From Occultella aeris (GTDB taxonomy: Bacteria > Actinomycetota > Actinomycetes > Actinomycetales > Beutenbergiaceae), in the NCBI RefSeq assembly GCF_902703175.1, contig NZ_CACRYJ010000011.1:50614-114613 (forward strand): a stretch of DNA of 64,000 bases. The letters run 5' to 3'. Positions 34,672 through 43,876 of the stretch are shown here, piece after piece. The translations under genes were made by a program, and so were the position numbers. The notes under the pieces were generated by a model. The model searched no databases. It was not told the DNA's origin and saw only the letters and a list, made by a program, of their open reading frames with translations. Each line of letters starts with the position of its first letter. Position 1 is the stretch's first letter.

Positions 34672-35576
34672 GTAGGGCCCGGACCCCGCTCTCCCTCTAC
34701 AGCGAGGTCGCCCACTCCAGTGCCGCCCGGGTCATCTCCGCCTACTCGACGTCCTTCGGGCTGGCCAGCCGCCTGCTGGAGCCCGAGGTTCGTCCCCACA
34801 TCGTCAACGTCTACGCGCTCGTGCGGGTCGCCGACGAGATCGTCGACGGGACCGCCGAGGAGGCCGGCTTGGGGGTAGCGGCGCGACGCGTTGCCCTCGA
34901 CCGGCTCGAGAGCGAGGTCGAGGACGCCATCGTCAGTGGGTTCAGCGCGAACCTGGTGGTGCACGCCTTCGCGTGGACCGCTCGGCGAACCGGGGTCGGG
35001 CCCGAGCTCATCGCGCCGTTCTTCGCGTCGATGCGACGTGACCTGGACCCCGTCGAGCTGACGGAGTCCGAGTTCCGGACCTACGTGTACGGATCTGCGG
35101 AAGTGGTCGGGCTGATGTGCCTGAGGGCGTTCACGGTGGGGGCCGACGTCGATGACGCGCTCGCAGAACGTCTCGCTCGTGGCGCTCGGCACCTCGGGGC
35201 CGCGTTCCAGAAGATCAACTTCCTCCGGGACCTGGGCGAGGACTACCTCACCCGCGGTCGACGCTACTTCCCGGACTGTGACCCCGCCGGGTTCACGGAC
35301 GCGGACCGGGACCGGCTCCTTGCGGACATCGAGCGGGATCTGTCCATCGCCGCGGCGACCATCCCGGAGCTGCCCGACGGTAGCCGGCGGGCGGTGGCCG
35401 CCGCCCACGCGCTGTTCGCAGAACTGGCCCGGCGGCTGCGCAAGACGCCTGCCGTCCTGCTCCTGCGTACCAGGGTGAGCGTACCCGCGCCGTGGAAGGC
35501 CGCCATCCTCCTGCGCGCCGCCGCCCTCGCCGGATCCCGGCCCGGTCATCCCGTGGCGGCGGGGATGCGCAGATGA
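34668..35576 (+). CDS. crtB: Phytoene synthase
   Basis: Predicted 302-residue enzyme that condenses two GGPP to phytoene. Seen: YSTSFGLASRLLEPEVRPHI, the first Asp motif VYALVRVADEIVD, and the second motif FQKINFLRDLGEDYLTRGR, which are the substrate-Mg2+ sites of squalene/phytoene synthases. A final helix ends KAAILLRAAALAG. The ATG overlaps the crtE stop (ATGA), so translation is coupled. Confidence 0.94.
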   Translation: MSRARTPLSLYSEVAHSSAARVISAYSTSFGLASRLLEPEVRPHIVNVYALVRVADEIVDGTAEEAGLGVAARRVALDRLESEVEDAIVSGFSANLVVHAFAWTARRTGVGPELIAPFFASMRRDLDPVELTESEFRTYVYGSAEVVGLMCLRAFTVGADVDDALAERLARGARHLGAAFQKINFLRDLGEDYLTRGRRYFPDCDPAGFTDADRDRLLADIERDLSIAAATIPELPDGSRRAVAAAHALFAELARRLRKTPAVLLLRTRVSVPAPWKAAILLRAAALAGSRPGHPVAAGMRR

Positions 35577-37162
35577 CCCGGCGGGTCGCGATCGTCGGTG
35601 GTGGCATCTCTGGCCTGGCCACCGCGGCGCTGCTCGCGGCGGACGGCCACGAGGTGGAGCTGTTCGAGGCGCGTGACGACCTCGGCGGCCGGGCAGGCTC
35701 GTGGAGCGCCGGCGGGTTCCGGTTCGACACCGGCCCCTCCTGGTACCTGATGCCCGAGGTGTTCGAGCACTTCTACCGGCTCCTGGGTACCTCGGCGCAG
35801 GAACAGCTCGACCTCATCCGCCTCGACCCCGGCTACCGGGTCTTCTTCGAGTCCGGAGCGGCCCCTTTCGACGTGAGCGCGGACCGTGAGCAGGTCCTGG
35901 CGACGTTCGAGCGGCTCGAGGTTGGAGCTCGCGCGCGGATGGAGCGCTACCTGGCCTCCGCGCGGGAGACCTATCGGCTCGCGCTCGACCACTTCCTCTA
36001 TGACGACTTCGCGTCCCCGCGCAGCCTCGTCGCGGCGCCAGTGCTCCGCCGGGCGCCACGGCTCGCCCGGCTCCTGCTGCAGCCGCTCGATGCCTTCGCC
36101 GCCCGGGCCGTGACCGATCCGCGGCTGCGGCAGGTGCTCGGCTACCCGGCCGTGTTCCTCGGCACCTCCCCCTACCGGGCTCCAAGCCTGTACCACCTGA
36201 TGAGCCACCTCGACCTCGAGGACGGCGTGTACTACCCGCGTGGCGGCTTCACCACCCTGATCGACGGCATCGCTCACCTCGCCCGTGCCCGCGGAGCCGT
36301 GCTCCACACGGGCGCGACGGTCACCCGGATCACCGTCGAGGACGGTGCGGCCACCGGGGTGGAATACACCGACGGCGAGGGCATGATCAAGCACGCCCGC
36401 ACCGACATCGTGGTCTCGACCGCCGACCTGTACCACACGGAACAGAGCCTGCTCGAGCCCACGCAGCGCAGCCGGTCCGCGGTGTCCTGGCGGCGCACCG
36501 ACCCGGGCCCCTCCGCGGTGCTGGTGATGCTCGGCGTGCGCGGCACCCTCCCGCGGCTGACCCACCACAACCTGCTGTTCACGAGCGACTGGCAGGCGAA
36601 CTTCGCCGCGATCGAGGAGGGGCGCGTCCCCGACCCGGCCTCGGTCTACGTGTGCAAGCCGAGCGAGACCGACCCGAGCGTGGCCCCGCCCGGGCACGAG
36701 AACCTGTTCGTGCTCGTCCCGCTCCCCGCCGACGTGCTCATCGGCGCCGGCGGCACCGATGGCGCCGGTGACGAGCGTGTGGAGGCCATCGCAGACGCCG
36801 CCATCGCCCGCATCGCCGACTGGTCCGGCGAGCATGACCTCGCCGAACGGGTCGTGGTGCGACGCACCGTGGGCCCGGCGGACTTCGCGAACGACCTGAA
36901 CTCGTGGCGCGGCTCCGCGCTGGGCCCCGCGCACGTGCTGCGGCAGAGCGCCTTCCTGCGCGGGCGCGTCGACTCGGCCCGGGTCCGCGACGTGTACCAC
37001 GCGGGCGCCACGACCCTGCCGGGGATCGGACTGCCGATGTGCCTGATCAGCGCCGAGCTCGTGGCCAAGCGGGTCCGTGGCGTACGCGGCGGCGGCCGCC
37101 TGCCCGAGCCCGCGCGGGCGTCCGGTCCTACCGATCCCCGCACCCGCAGCGGTGCCGGATGA
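35573..37162 (+). CDS. crtI: Phytoene desaturase
   Basis: Predicted 529-residue FAD-dependent desaturase that turns phytoene into lycopene. The dinucleotide fold is VAIVGGGISGLATAALLAAD followed by ELFEARDDLGGRAGSW; the substrate region has DTGPSWYLMPEVFEHFYRLL and YYPRGGFTTLIDGIAHLA; and the C-terminal FAD site shows YHAGATTLPGIGLPMCLIS. Length is normal (about 500-550). ATG overlaps the crtB stop. The tail after GVRGGG is Pro/Ala-rich and probably unstructured. Confidence 0.94.
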   Translation: MTRRVAIVGGGISGLATAALLAADGHEVELFEARDDLGGRAGSWSAGGFRFDTGPSWYLMPEVFEHFYRLLGTSAQEQLDLIRLDPGYRVFFESGAAPFDVSADREQVLATFERLEVGARARMERYLASARETYRLALDHFLYDDFASPRSLVAAPVLRRAPRLARLLLQPLDAFAARAVTDPRLRQVLGYPAVFLGTSPYRAPSLYHLMSHLDLEDGVYYPRGGFTTLIDGIAHLARARGAVLHTGATVTRITVEDGAATGVEYTDGEGMIKHARTDIVVSTADLYHTEQSLLEPTQRSRSAVSWRRTDPGPSAVLVMLGVRGTLPRLTHHNLLFTSDWQANFAAIEEGRVPDPASVYVCKPSETDPSVAPPGHENLFVLVPLPADVLIGAGGTDGAGDERVEAIADAAIARIADWSGEHDLAERVVVRRTVGPADFANDLNSWRGSALGPAHVLRQSAFLRGRVDSARVRDVYHAGATTLPGIGLPMCLISAELVAKRVRGVRGGGRLPEPARASGPTDPRTRSGAG

Positions 37163-37485
37163 GCGTGGTCTACCTGGGCGTGCTCTGCGCGCTGATCGCG
37201 TGCATGGCGCTCCTCGACCGCCGGTTCGGACTGGTGTTCTGGCGCAGCCCCCGCCGCGCCGCGGTGGTGCTGGCCGCGGGCGTGGTCTTCTTCCTCCTCT
37301 GGGACCTGGCCGGTATCGCGCTCGGCATCTTCTTCCGGGCGGAGAATGACCTGATGACCGGGATCCTGCTTGCGCCCGAACTGCCGATCGAGGAGGTCTT
37401 CTTCCTCGCGTTCCTCTGCTACGTCACGATGGTGACCTATGCGGGAGTCCTGCGACTCGGTGCCCGCGGGGAGGCACGCCGGTGA
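37159..37485 (+). CDS. crtYe: C50 carotenoid cyclase subunit CrtYe-like
   Basis: Predicted 108-residue, three-helix membrane protein with one lycopene-cyclase domain. The motif LPIEEVFFLAFLCYV (PxEE) holds the catalytic acid residues of this family. Heterodimeric cyclases (CrtYe with CrtYf, or LbtA/LbtB, CrtYg/CrtYh) close the end rings of C50 carotenoids; ring type (epsilon, beta or gamma) cannot be read from these short subunits. ATGA overlap with crtI. Confidence 0.88.
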   Translation: MSVVYLGVLCALIACMALLDRRFGLVFWRSPRRAAVVLAAGVVFFLLWDLAGIALGIFFRAENDLMTGILLAPELPIEEVFFLAFLCYVTMVTYAGVLRLGARGEARR

Positions 37486-37784
37486 CGTACCCGCTCCTGT
37501 GCGCGCTCTTCGTCGCGCTCGCGGCACTCGCGGCCGCCCTCACCTGGCGGCGCCGGCCCCCGGGCCACCTGCGCGCCCTGGTGCTGACCGCCGCCGTGCT
37601 CGTGGTGCTCACCGCGGTGTTCGACAACCTGATGATCGCCGCCGGGCTGTTCGCGTACTCGGACGAGCAGATCTCCGGGCTGAGGATCGGTCAAGCGCCG
37701 ATCGAGGACTTCGCCTACCCGATCGCCGGCCTGCTGCTGCTGACCGCCGGCTGGAACCTGGGCGCGCGAGGTGAGAACTCGTGA
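37482..37784 (+). CDS. crtYf: C50 carotenoid cyclase subunit CrtYf-like
   Basis: Predicted 100-residue, three-helix partner of the preceding subunit. Seen: LVVLTAVFDNLMIAAGLFAY and GQAPIEDFAYPIAGLLLLTA, where PIEDF is the counterpart of the PxEE motif. The GTG start overlaps the crtYe stop (GTGA). Both halves together equal one CrtY of the fungal/archaeal CarR type. Confidence 0.88.
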   Translation: MTYPLLCALFVALAALAAALTWRRRPPGHLRALVLTAAVLVVLTAVFDNLMIAAGLFAYSDEQISGLRIGQAPIEDFAYPIAGLLLLTAGWNLGARGENS

Positions 37785-38659
37785 GGGCGACGGCACGGCC
37801 GGGCGTGCTCGGCCAACTCGTGCTGGCCTCCCGCCCGCTCAGCTGGATCAACACCGCGTACCCGTTCGCGGCCGCCTACCTGCTCACGGTCGGTGAGGTG
37901 GACCTGGCGTTCGTGGTCGGCACGCTGTTCTTCCTGATCCCGTACAACCTCGCGATGTACGGCATCAACGACGTGTTCGATTACGCCTCCGACGCGGCGA
38001 ACCCCCGCAAGGGCGGCGCCGAGGGTGCCCTGCTGGGGCCTGCGGTGCACCGCACCACACTGATCGCGGCCGTCGGGCTGACCATCCCGTTCGTGGTGGT
38101 CCTCCTCGCGCTCGGCGACCCGGCTTCCTGGGTGGTCCTGGGCATCAGCCTGTTCGCCGTCGCCGCGTACTCGGTGCCCGGGCTGCGGTTCAAGGAACGC
38201 CCGTTCCTGGACTCCGTGACCTCCTCGACCCACTTCGTCAGCCCGGCGATCTACGGGTTCGTGCTCGCCGACGCGACGTTCACGCCGGCCATCGTGACCG
38301 TGCTGTGCGCGTTCGGCGCCTGGGGCATCGCCTCCCACGCGTTCGGCGCGGTGCAGGACGTGGTGCCCGACCGGGCCGGCGGGATCGCGTCGATCGCCAC
38401 CGTGCTCGGGGCCGCGCGCACGGTCCGGTTCGCCATGGCGATGTGGGTCCTCGCCGGGGTCCTGATGCTGACCACGCCATGGCCGGGACCGCTCGTCGCG
38501 CCGCTCGTGATCCCCTACCTGCTCGCTGTCCGGCCCTACGCTCGGATCGACGACCGCGACTCCGCCCGGGCGAACGCCGGCTGGAAGAAGTTCCTCCTGA
38601 TCAACTACGTGGCGGGATTCCTGATCACCCTCCTGCTGATCTGGACCGCACTGCCCTGA
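37781..38659 (+). CDS. crtEb: Lycopene elongase (CrtEb/LbtC-like UbiA prenyltransferase)
   Basis: Predicted 292-residue integral-membrane prenyltransferase that adds C5 units to both ends of lycopene to give C45/C50 flavuxanthin-type carotenoids. The two Asp-rich sites are MYGINDVFDYASDAANPRKG (NDxxDxxxD) and GAVQDVVPDRAGGIASIATV (DxxxD). About eight helices. GTG start overlaps the crtYf stop (GTGA). With CrtYe/Yf it makes a decaprenoxanthin- or sarcinaxanthin-type pigment likely. Confidence 0.9.
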   Translation: MRATARPGVLGQLVLASRPLSWINTAYPFAAAYLLTVGEVDLAFVVGTLFFLIPYNLAMYGINDVFDYASDAANPRKGGAEGALLGPAVHRTTLIAAVGLTIPFVVVLLALGDPASWVVLGISLFAVAAYSVPGLRFKERPFLDSVTSSTHFVSPAIYGFVLADATFTPAIVTVLCAFGAWGIASHAFGAVQDVVPDRAGGIASIATVLGAARTVRFAMAMWVLAGVLMLTTPWPGPLVAPLVIPYLLAVRPYARIDDRDSARANAGWKKFLLINYVAGFLITLLLIWTALP

Positions 38660-38669
38660 TCCGCTGACC

Positions 38670-38687
38670 CCCGAACCCGAACCCGAA
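38670..38687 (+). repeat. Three CCCGAA units between crtEb and mmpL
   Basis: Three exact copies of the hexamer CCCGAA follow one another shortly before the GAGGAG ribosome site of the MMPL gene. They may be chance slippage; a weak role in mRNA structure is possible. Confidence 0.5.
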
Positions 38688-38709
38688 CACGCACATCTCG
38701 AGGAGCGCG

Positions 38710-40881
38710 ATGCCCACGACATCGACACAGAGCCGGCCGACCACGCCCGGCCAACCCGCCCGCTGGCTGCGGATCCTGATCCCGCTGCTGCTCGTCGGGG
38801 CGTGGCTGACCGCAGCGGCGGTCGGTGGACCGTACTTCGGCCGGGTCGAGGAGGTCTCGACGAACGACCAGACCTCCTACCTGCCGGCCAGTGCGGACGC
38901 GACCGCGGTTCAGGAACTGCGGGCGGAGTTCAGCGGGAGCGAGGCCATCCCCGCGTTCATCGTCTACACCTCCGACGAGACCCTCACCGAGGACGCGCTC
39001 GCCCAGATCGCGACGACGACGGCGGCGCTCGCCGAGGTGCCGGGCGTCGACGGCGAGGTGTCGCCGCCGGTGTCGTCGGAGGACGGGCTGGCCGCGCAGG
39101 TGTTCCTCACCATCGGTCCGGACGCGGACGTCGGCGAGGTGGTGGCCGAGCTACGCACCGAGGTCCGCGGGAGCGCGCCCGACGGGGTGGAGGTCCACGT
39201 CACGGGGCCGGCCGGCTTCACCGCCGACCTGACCGAGGCGTTCGGGGGCATCGACGGGCTCCTGCTCATGGTCGCGCTCGGCGCGGTGTTCGTGATCCTG
39301 GTCATCGTCTACCGGTCCCCGTTCCTGCCTCTCGTGGTGCTGACCACGAGCCTGAGCGCGCTGTGCGCGGCGCTGTTGACCGTCTGGTGGCTCGCCAAGG
39401 CCGGCATCGTGCTGCTCAGCGGCCAGACCCAGGGGATCCTGTTCATCCTGGTCATCGGCGCGGCCACGGACTACGCGCTGCTGTACGTGGCGCGATACCG
39501 CGAGGCGCTGCGCCGGACGCCCACCGCCTGGGCGGCGACCAAGGGGGCGCTGCGCGGCTCCGTCGAGCCCATCCTCGCCTCGGGCGGCACGGTGATCGCA
39601 GCCCTGCTGTGCCTGCTGTTGTCGGACCTGAACTCGAACAAGTCACTCGGCCCGGTCGCCGCCATCGGGATCGCGTTCGCGCTCCTGGCTGCGCTGACGC
39701 TGTTGCCCGCGCTGATGCTGCTCACCGGGCGCGGCGTCTTCTGGCCGCGCCGGCCGGCCTACGACCCGGCGATCGGCGCCGCGGACGAGCTGCCCACCAC
39801 CGGACTCTGGGCCCGCCTCGGCCGGGCGATCGCCCGCCGGCCCAATCAGATCTGGATCGTCACCACCGTCGTGCTGCTCATCGCCTGCGCGTTCGTGCCC
39901 CAGCTCAAGGCCTCTGGCGTCGCGAGCAGCGACCTCGTGCTGACCGCCTCGGATGCCCGCGACGGCCAGGAGGCACTCGGCGAGCACTTCCCGGGCGGGT
40001 CGGGCAGCCCGACGCTCGTCGTGACGGACGCCGATGACCTCGACACCGTGGCGGCCACCGTGCTCGAGTCCCCGGGCGTCGCCTCGCTCGCCGTCGTCAG
40101 CGCGGACTCGCCCAGCGGCACCGCACCGGTCACGGCCGACGGCGTCCAGCCCCTGGGCCCGCCGGGCACCCCGGCGCCGGCGCCGACCGAGGTCGACGGC
40201 CAGGTGATGCTGCAGGCGACGCTCACGGACCCGCCGGACTCCGCAGCGGCCGAGAGCACCGTGCGCGAACTGCGCGAGCGCCTCGGCGAGGACGTGCTCG
40301 TCGGTGGGGTCACTGCCACCGCGGTGGACTCCAACGACGCCTCGACCCGGGACCGGACGCTCCTCATCCCGCTGATCCTCGGCGTCATCGCGCTGATCCT
40401 CATGGTGCTGCTGCGCTCGGTGCTGGCCCCGCTGCTGCTCGTCGCCACGGTCGTGCTGTCCTTCGGGAGTGCGATGGGGATCTCGGCGCTGGTGTTCAAC
40501 CAGGTGCTCGGCTTCCCGGGTGCGGACCCAGCCGTGCCCCTGTTCGGATTCGTGTTCCTGGTGGCGCTCGGGATCGACTACAACATCTTCCTGATGAGCC
40601 GGGTGCGGGAGGAGTCCCTGATGCACGGCACCAGGGAGGGAATCCTGCGCGGGCTGGCCCTGACGGGCGGTGTGATCACGTCCGCGGGCGTGGTGCTGGC
40701 CGCCACGTTCGCGGCGCTGGCCATCATCCCCATCCTGTTCCTCGCGCAGCTGGCGTTCATCGTCGCATTCGGTGTCCTGCTGGACACGATCGTGGTGCGC
40801 TCACTGCTCGTCCCGGCACTGTCCTACTCGATCGGGCGCACGATCTGGTGGCCCTCCAAGCTGGCCAGGGGTGAGCGGTGA
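38710..40881 (+). CDS. MMPL-family RND membrane transporter
   Basis: Predicted 723-residue membrane protein with about 12 helices in two MMPL halves. TM1 (ILIPLLLVGAWLTAAAVGG) is followed by a roughly 150-residue external domain; helices include GAATDYALLYVARYREAL and VALGIDYNIFLMSRVREES, whose Asp-Tyr pairs form the proton path of MmpL/RND pumps. A member of this family (cg0722) sits inside the C. glutamicum decaprenoxanthin operon. Export or placement of the pigment in the envelope is suggested but not proven. GAGGAG lies 4 bases before the ATG. Confidence 0.9.
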   Translation: MPTTSTQSRPTTPGQPARWLRILIPLLLVGAWLTAAAVGGPYFGRVEEVSTNDQTSYLPASADATAVQELRAEFSGSEAIPAFIVYTSDETLTEDALAQIATTTAALAEVPGVDGEVSPPVSSEDGLAAQVFLTIGPDADVGEVVAELRTEVRGSAPDGVEVHVTGPAGFTADLTEAFGGIDGLLLMVALGAVFVILVIVYRSPFLPLVVLTTSLSALCAALLTVWWLAKAGIVLLSGQTQGILFILVIGAATDYALLYVARYREALRRTPTAWAATKGALRGSVEPILASGGTVIAALLCLLLSDLNSNKSLGPVAAIGIAFALLAALTLLPALMLLTGRGVFWPRRPAYDPAIGAADELPTTGLWARLGRAIARRPNQIWIVTTVVLLIACAFVPQLKASGVASSDLVLTASDARDGQEALGEHFPGGSGSPTLVVTDADDLDTVAATVLESPGVASLAVVSADSPSGTAPVTADGVQPLGPPGTPAPAPTEVDGQVMLQATLTDPPDSAAAESTVRELRERLGEDVLVGGVTATAVDSNDASTRDRTLLIPLILGVIALILMVLLRSVLAPLLLVATVVLSFGSAMGISALVFNQVLGFPGADPAVPLFGFVFLVALGIDYNIFLMSRVREESLMHGTREGILRGLALTGGVITSAGVVLAATFAALAIIPILFLAQLAFIVAFGVLLDTIVVRSLLVPALSYSIGRTIWWPSKLARGER

Positions 40882-40911
40882 GGTGGGCCGGCTGAGCCGA
40901 CCCTCGGTCCG

Positions 40912-41388
40912 TCAGGCGACGCCGAGCCGCTGACGCACCGTCTCGAGTGCGGCCTCGGTGTCATCGTGCGCCAGGACCGTGAGCCACAGAACGCTCTCCA
41001 TGTGTGCGCGGTCGCGCGCCGGGTCGGCCAGGTAGGCGGCCCAGTTCTCGATCGCCTCGAGCAGGTCGTTCGGGTTCGAGTTCGCGTCCCAGCCCGCGTC
41101 GATCGCCTCGGCGAGCCCCTGCGCCGCGTCGGCGTCCATGTCGGCGGCGAGCGTCGTCCGGAAGTCGGTGAGCGCGGCCCGCGCGTGCTCGTCCAGGGCC
41201 TCCGTCAGAGAGTGCCCGGCGGCGCCCGCGAGGGCGTCGGACAGCGCGCGCACGGTCACCGGTTCCACCCGGCCGGGATCGGCGGCGTCGACGGCGTCCC
41301 GCATGTCGTCGATGACTCGTCGCCGTTCCTCCCGCCCGCGCTGCGCGGTGGCCTTCGCACGTCGGCTCGCCCGCCAACCATCGAACAT
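40912..41388 (-). CDS. Hypothetical protein, charged and helical
   Basis: Predicted 158-residue cytoplasmic protein of unknown function. A basic N terminus (MFDGWRASRRAKATAQRGRE) is followed by mostly acidic, Ala-rich helices (DMRDAVDAADPGRVEP, LLEAIENWAAYLADPARD). No catalytic motif or membrane segment is visible. GGAGGAG lies 6 bases upstream of the ATG, and the gene is convergent with mmpL (30-base gap). It follows the ATP-grasp gene by 69 bases in the opposite sense of reading order, i.e. upstream is the ATP-grasp stop. Confidence 0.7.
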   Translation of the reverse strand: MFDGWRASRRAKATAQRGREERRRVIDDMRDAVDAADPGRVEPVTVRALSDALAGAAGHSLTEALDEHARAALTDFRTTLAADMDADAAQGLAEAIDAGWDANSNPNDLLEAIENWAAYLADPARDRAHMESVLWLTVLAHDDTEAALETVRQRLGVA

Positions 41389-41457
41389 CGTCCAGCTCCT
41401 CCGCCTGATCCCGCCCCAGCCTAGAGTGCAGGTCGTCGCCGGCGGTCGCGTCCTCGA

Positions 41458-42459
41458 TCACCCGGCGCGCATCGCTTCGAGTTCCGGCCCGGTCGACCTC
41501 TCCAACTCGAGCAGCGCGCCCAGGTAGCGGGCGATCTGCCCGGGTCCGCTGCGCGGGGCCAACGCCTCGATCTCGGCGTTGTAGTTGGTGTTCGTGTTCA
41601 CGTCGTAGGTCAGCACCCGCCCGTCCGCGGACTCGAGGAACTCGATGCCCGCGATCTCGATGCCGTGCCGCGCGGTGAACGCGAGGTAGGACTCGAGGAG
41701 TGCCGGGTCGACGTGCTCCCGCAGTGAAAACAGCGACTGGCCGGGCACCGGGGCGAGCGTGGCCCCCGGCGGGAGGATCGGTCGGCCGGTCTCCGGGTCG
41801 AGCGCGCACGCGTCCGCCGGGCAGAGTTGGAACCCGCCGTGCACCGTGTCCGCGCGGATCGCGTACACGAACTCTCCGCCGACGATCTCCACCCGGGTGA
41901 TCGAGCCGTCCCCCGGGGCGACGTACTCCTGCAGGAGCGTGACGCCGTCGACCGGCTCCTCGTGGACGCCCGAGGCGAGGTCGGCGGCCAGGTCCGCGAC
42001 CGCGTCGTACCGGCGCACCCCCAGCCCCTTGCCGCCCTGGTTGTGTTTGGTGACGAACGGCGTCGGGAAGTCGGCGGCCGCGGCGAGCAGGTTGCCGGTG
42101 CCGATGACCACCCGGGTGAGCGGGGTGTCGATCCCGGCGGCCCGCAGGGACGCGAGCTGGACCACCTTGGACACCTCGAACTCGAGCACGCCCCGGCCGT
42201 TCACGACCCGCCGCCCGGCGGCCTCGGCCCACGCCAGCACGGCCCGCGTGTGCTCCTTGGAGTGCCCGTGATCGCGGGTGTGCGCGGAGGCGCTGAACCG
42301 GGACCAGTACACGCCGGGCGGCGGCTCATCACCGAGGTCGAGGGCGCCGCCGGTGAGGAGCCACTCCCGGTACGGCACGCCGTTGGCGTCGAAGGCGGCG
42401 GCGAACGGCGCGAACCAGTCCGGGTTCTCGTGGATGACGTGGACGACGGGTTCGGTCAC
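41458..42459 (-). CDS. RimK-like ATP-grasp ligase
   Basis: Predicted 333-residue ligase. After an N-terminal region starting MTEPVVHVIHENPDWFAPF, the ATP-grasp fold shows NGRGVLEFEVSKVVQLASLR, PTPFVTKHNQGGKGLGVRRY (ATP lysine and glycine loop), VTLLQEYVAPGDGSITRVEI and the metal-binding end LTYDVNTNTNYNAEIEALAP. ATP-grasp enzymes join a carboxylate to an amine through an acyl phosphate. It is the last gene of the operon with two flavin monooxygenases and the M20 hydrolase, an unusual partner for these enzymes. GTG start with AGGAG 8 bases upstream. Confidence 0.85.
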   Translation of the reverse strand: MTEPVVHVIHENPDWFAPFAAAFDANGVPYREWLLTGGALDLGDEPPPGVYWSRFSASAHTRDHGHSKEHTRAVLAWAEAAGRRVVNGRGVLEFEVSKVVQLASLRAAGIDTPLTRVVIGTGNLLAAAADFPTPFVTKHNQGGKGLGVRRYDAVADLAADLASGVHEEPVDGVTLLQEYVAPGDGSITRVEIVGGEFVYAIRADTVHGGFQLCPADACALDPETGRPILPPGATLAPVPGQSLFSLREHVDPALLESYLAFTARHGIEIAGIEFLESADGRVLTYDVNTNTNYNAEIEALAPRSGPGQIARYLGALLELERSTGPELEAMRAG

Positions 42460-42511
42460 GGTGCTGCTCCTGCTCAGTGGGTCGGTGGGCTGCGTCGGTC
42501 GGCGTAGTGGT

Positions 42512-43876
42512 TCAGTCGAAGTAGCCCGGCACGTCGAGCTCGCCGCCGGCGGCCTCGAAGTCGGCGCGGACGGCGGCGCGCAGATCGGCGTCGTGGAGCC
42601 AGTCGAGGACCGTCAGGGCGAGGCTGTCCGCGCCGTCGAGGGCGGCGGCATCACCGGCCGGGGAACCGGCCGCGGTCGCGAACTCGCGGGTGTGCAGCGC
42701 GACGTCCGGATCGGAGACGGCGATCATCGGGTGGATCGACGGGATCCGGACGCTCACGTTCCCGAAGTCGGTGGACGCGGCCAGCTCCTCGGGGACCACG
42801 CCGCCGGCGAGCACGGTACGGCCGCGGGCCGCCTGGTGCCCGGCCCACCGTGCCGCGAGGGGCGAGTTCGTCCGCAGCGGCAGCGTGAACGGCTTCGGGT
42901 CCCACGTCAGCTCGGCGACCGTGCCCGTCGCCCGGGCGATGCCGTTGGCGATGTCCTCGAGCCGCGCGGAGAGGTCCTTCAGCGTGCTCGCCTGCGCGGA
43001 CCGCACGTAGTACTCCACGACTGCCGTCTCCGGCACGATCGAGGGCCGGGTGCCGCCCTCGCGGATCACTCCGTGCACCCGGTCGCTCGGCGGCAGGTGC
43101 TGACGCAGCAGAGCGACGGCCTGGTAGTTCAGGGCCACCGCGTCCAGGGCGTTGCGGCCCATGTAGGGCTGCGCCGAGGCGTGCGCCGCGACGCCGCGGT
43201 AGCGGACCACGAGCTGGCGGCGGCCCAGGAAGGGTTGGTCCACCACGTCGTAGCCGAACGGGTGCACCATGAGCGCTGCGTCCACGCCGTCGAAGAAGCC
43301 CTCGCGGGCGAGCAGCTCCTTGCCGCTGTTGCCCTCCTCCGCCGGGGTGCCGAGCAGCAGCACGCGGCCCGGCAGGTCCTCGCCGGCCAGGCCGAGGAAG
43401 GCGCCGGTCGCGGCGGCCGCGATCAGGTGGTGCCCGCAGGCGTGCCCGATCTCCGGCAGGGCGTCGTACTCGGCGAGGATCGCGATGGTCGGGCCGTCGT
43501 CCGGCCCGAGCGAGGCGCGCAAGGACGTCGCCAGACCGTGGGTGCCCACCTCGGGCGTCACGCCGTGGGCGCGCAGCGTGGCGGCGATCGCCTCGACGCT
43601 GTGAACCTCCTCGAACGCCTCCTCGGCGAAGCCGAAGACGGCGTGGGCCAGGTCGAGCACGGCGCCGGAGCGCTGCGTCAGGCTGGCCCGCACGCTCTCG
43701 ACGGCGGAGCGCGGGGCACCCTGGTACGGCGAGGCGAGCGGCACGAACGCCTCGGTGCGACGCCGGGTGGTCTCGGCGAGCGCGTCGAGGTAGGCGCGGC
43801 TCGGTGGGGGCACCTTGTTCACTGGCGGTACCCGGTTCGCTGAGGGCACCTGGCTCGGTGCCGTGACGGCGCTCAC
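42512..43876 (-). CDS. M20-family amidohydrolase/deacylase
   Basis: Predicted 454-residue zinc hydrolase. Metal and catalytic motifs: AILAEYDALPEIGHACGHHL and LLLGTPAEEGNSGKELLARE (catalytic Glu pair), later a lid domain (RGVAAHASAQPYMGRNALDA), and NVSVRIPSIHPMIAVSDPD. It is like N-acyl-amino-acid deacylases and p-aminobenzoyl-glutamate hydrolase B. The Pro/Val-rich first 25 residues look unstructured. GTG overlaps the stop of the NtaA-type gene (GTGA). In Bacillus, M20 deacylases remove the N-acetyl group in S-alkyl-cysteine salvage together with NtaA-type monooxygenases, so this role is inferred here. Confidence 0.88.
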   Translation of the reverse strand: MSAVTAPSQVPSANRVPPVNKVPPPSRAYLDALAETTRRRTEAFVPLASPYQGAPRSAVESVRASLTQRSGAVLDLAHAVFGFAEEAFEEVHSVEAIAATLRAHGVTPEVGTHGLATSLRASLGPDDGPTIAILAEYDALPEIGHACGHHLIAAAATGAFLGLAGEDLPGRVLLLGTPAEEGNSGKELLAREGFFDGVDAALMVHPFGYDVVDQPFLGRRQLVVRYRGVAAHASAQPYMGRNALDAVALNYQAVALLRQHLPPSDRVHGVIREGGTRPSIVPETAVVEYYVRSAQASTLKDLSARLEDIANGIARATGTVAELTWDPKPFTLPLRTNSPLAARWAGHQAARGRTVLAGGVVPEELAASTDFGNVSVRIPSIHPMIAVSDPDVALHTREFATAAGSPAGDAAALDGADSLALTVLDWLHDADLRAAVRADFEAAGGELDVPGYFD

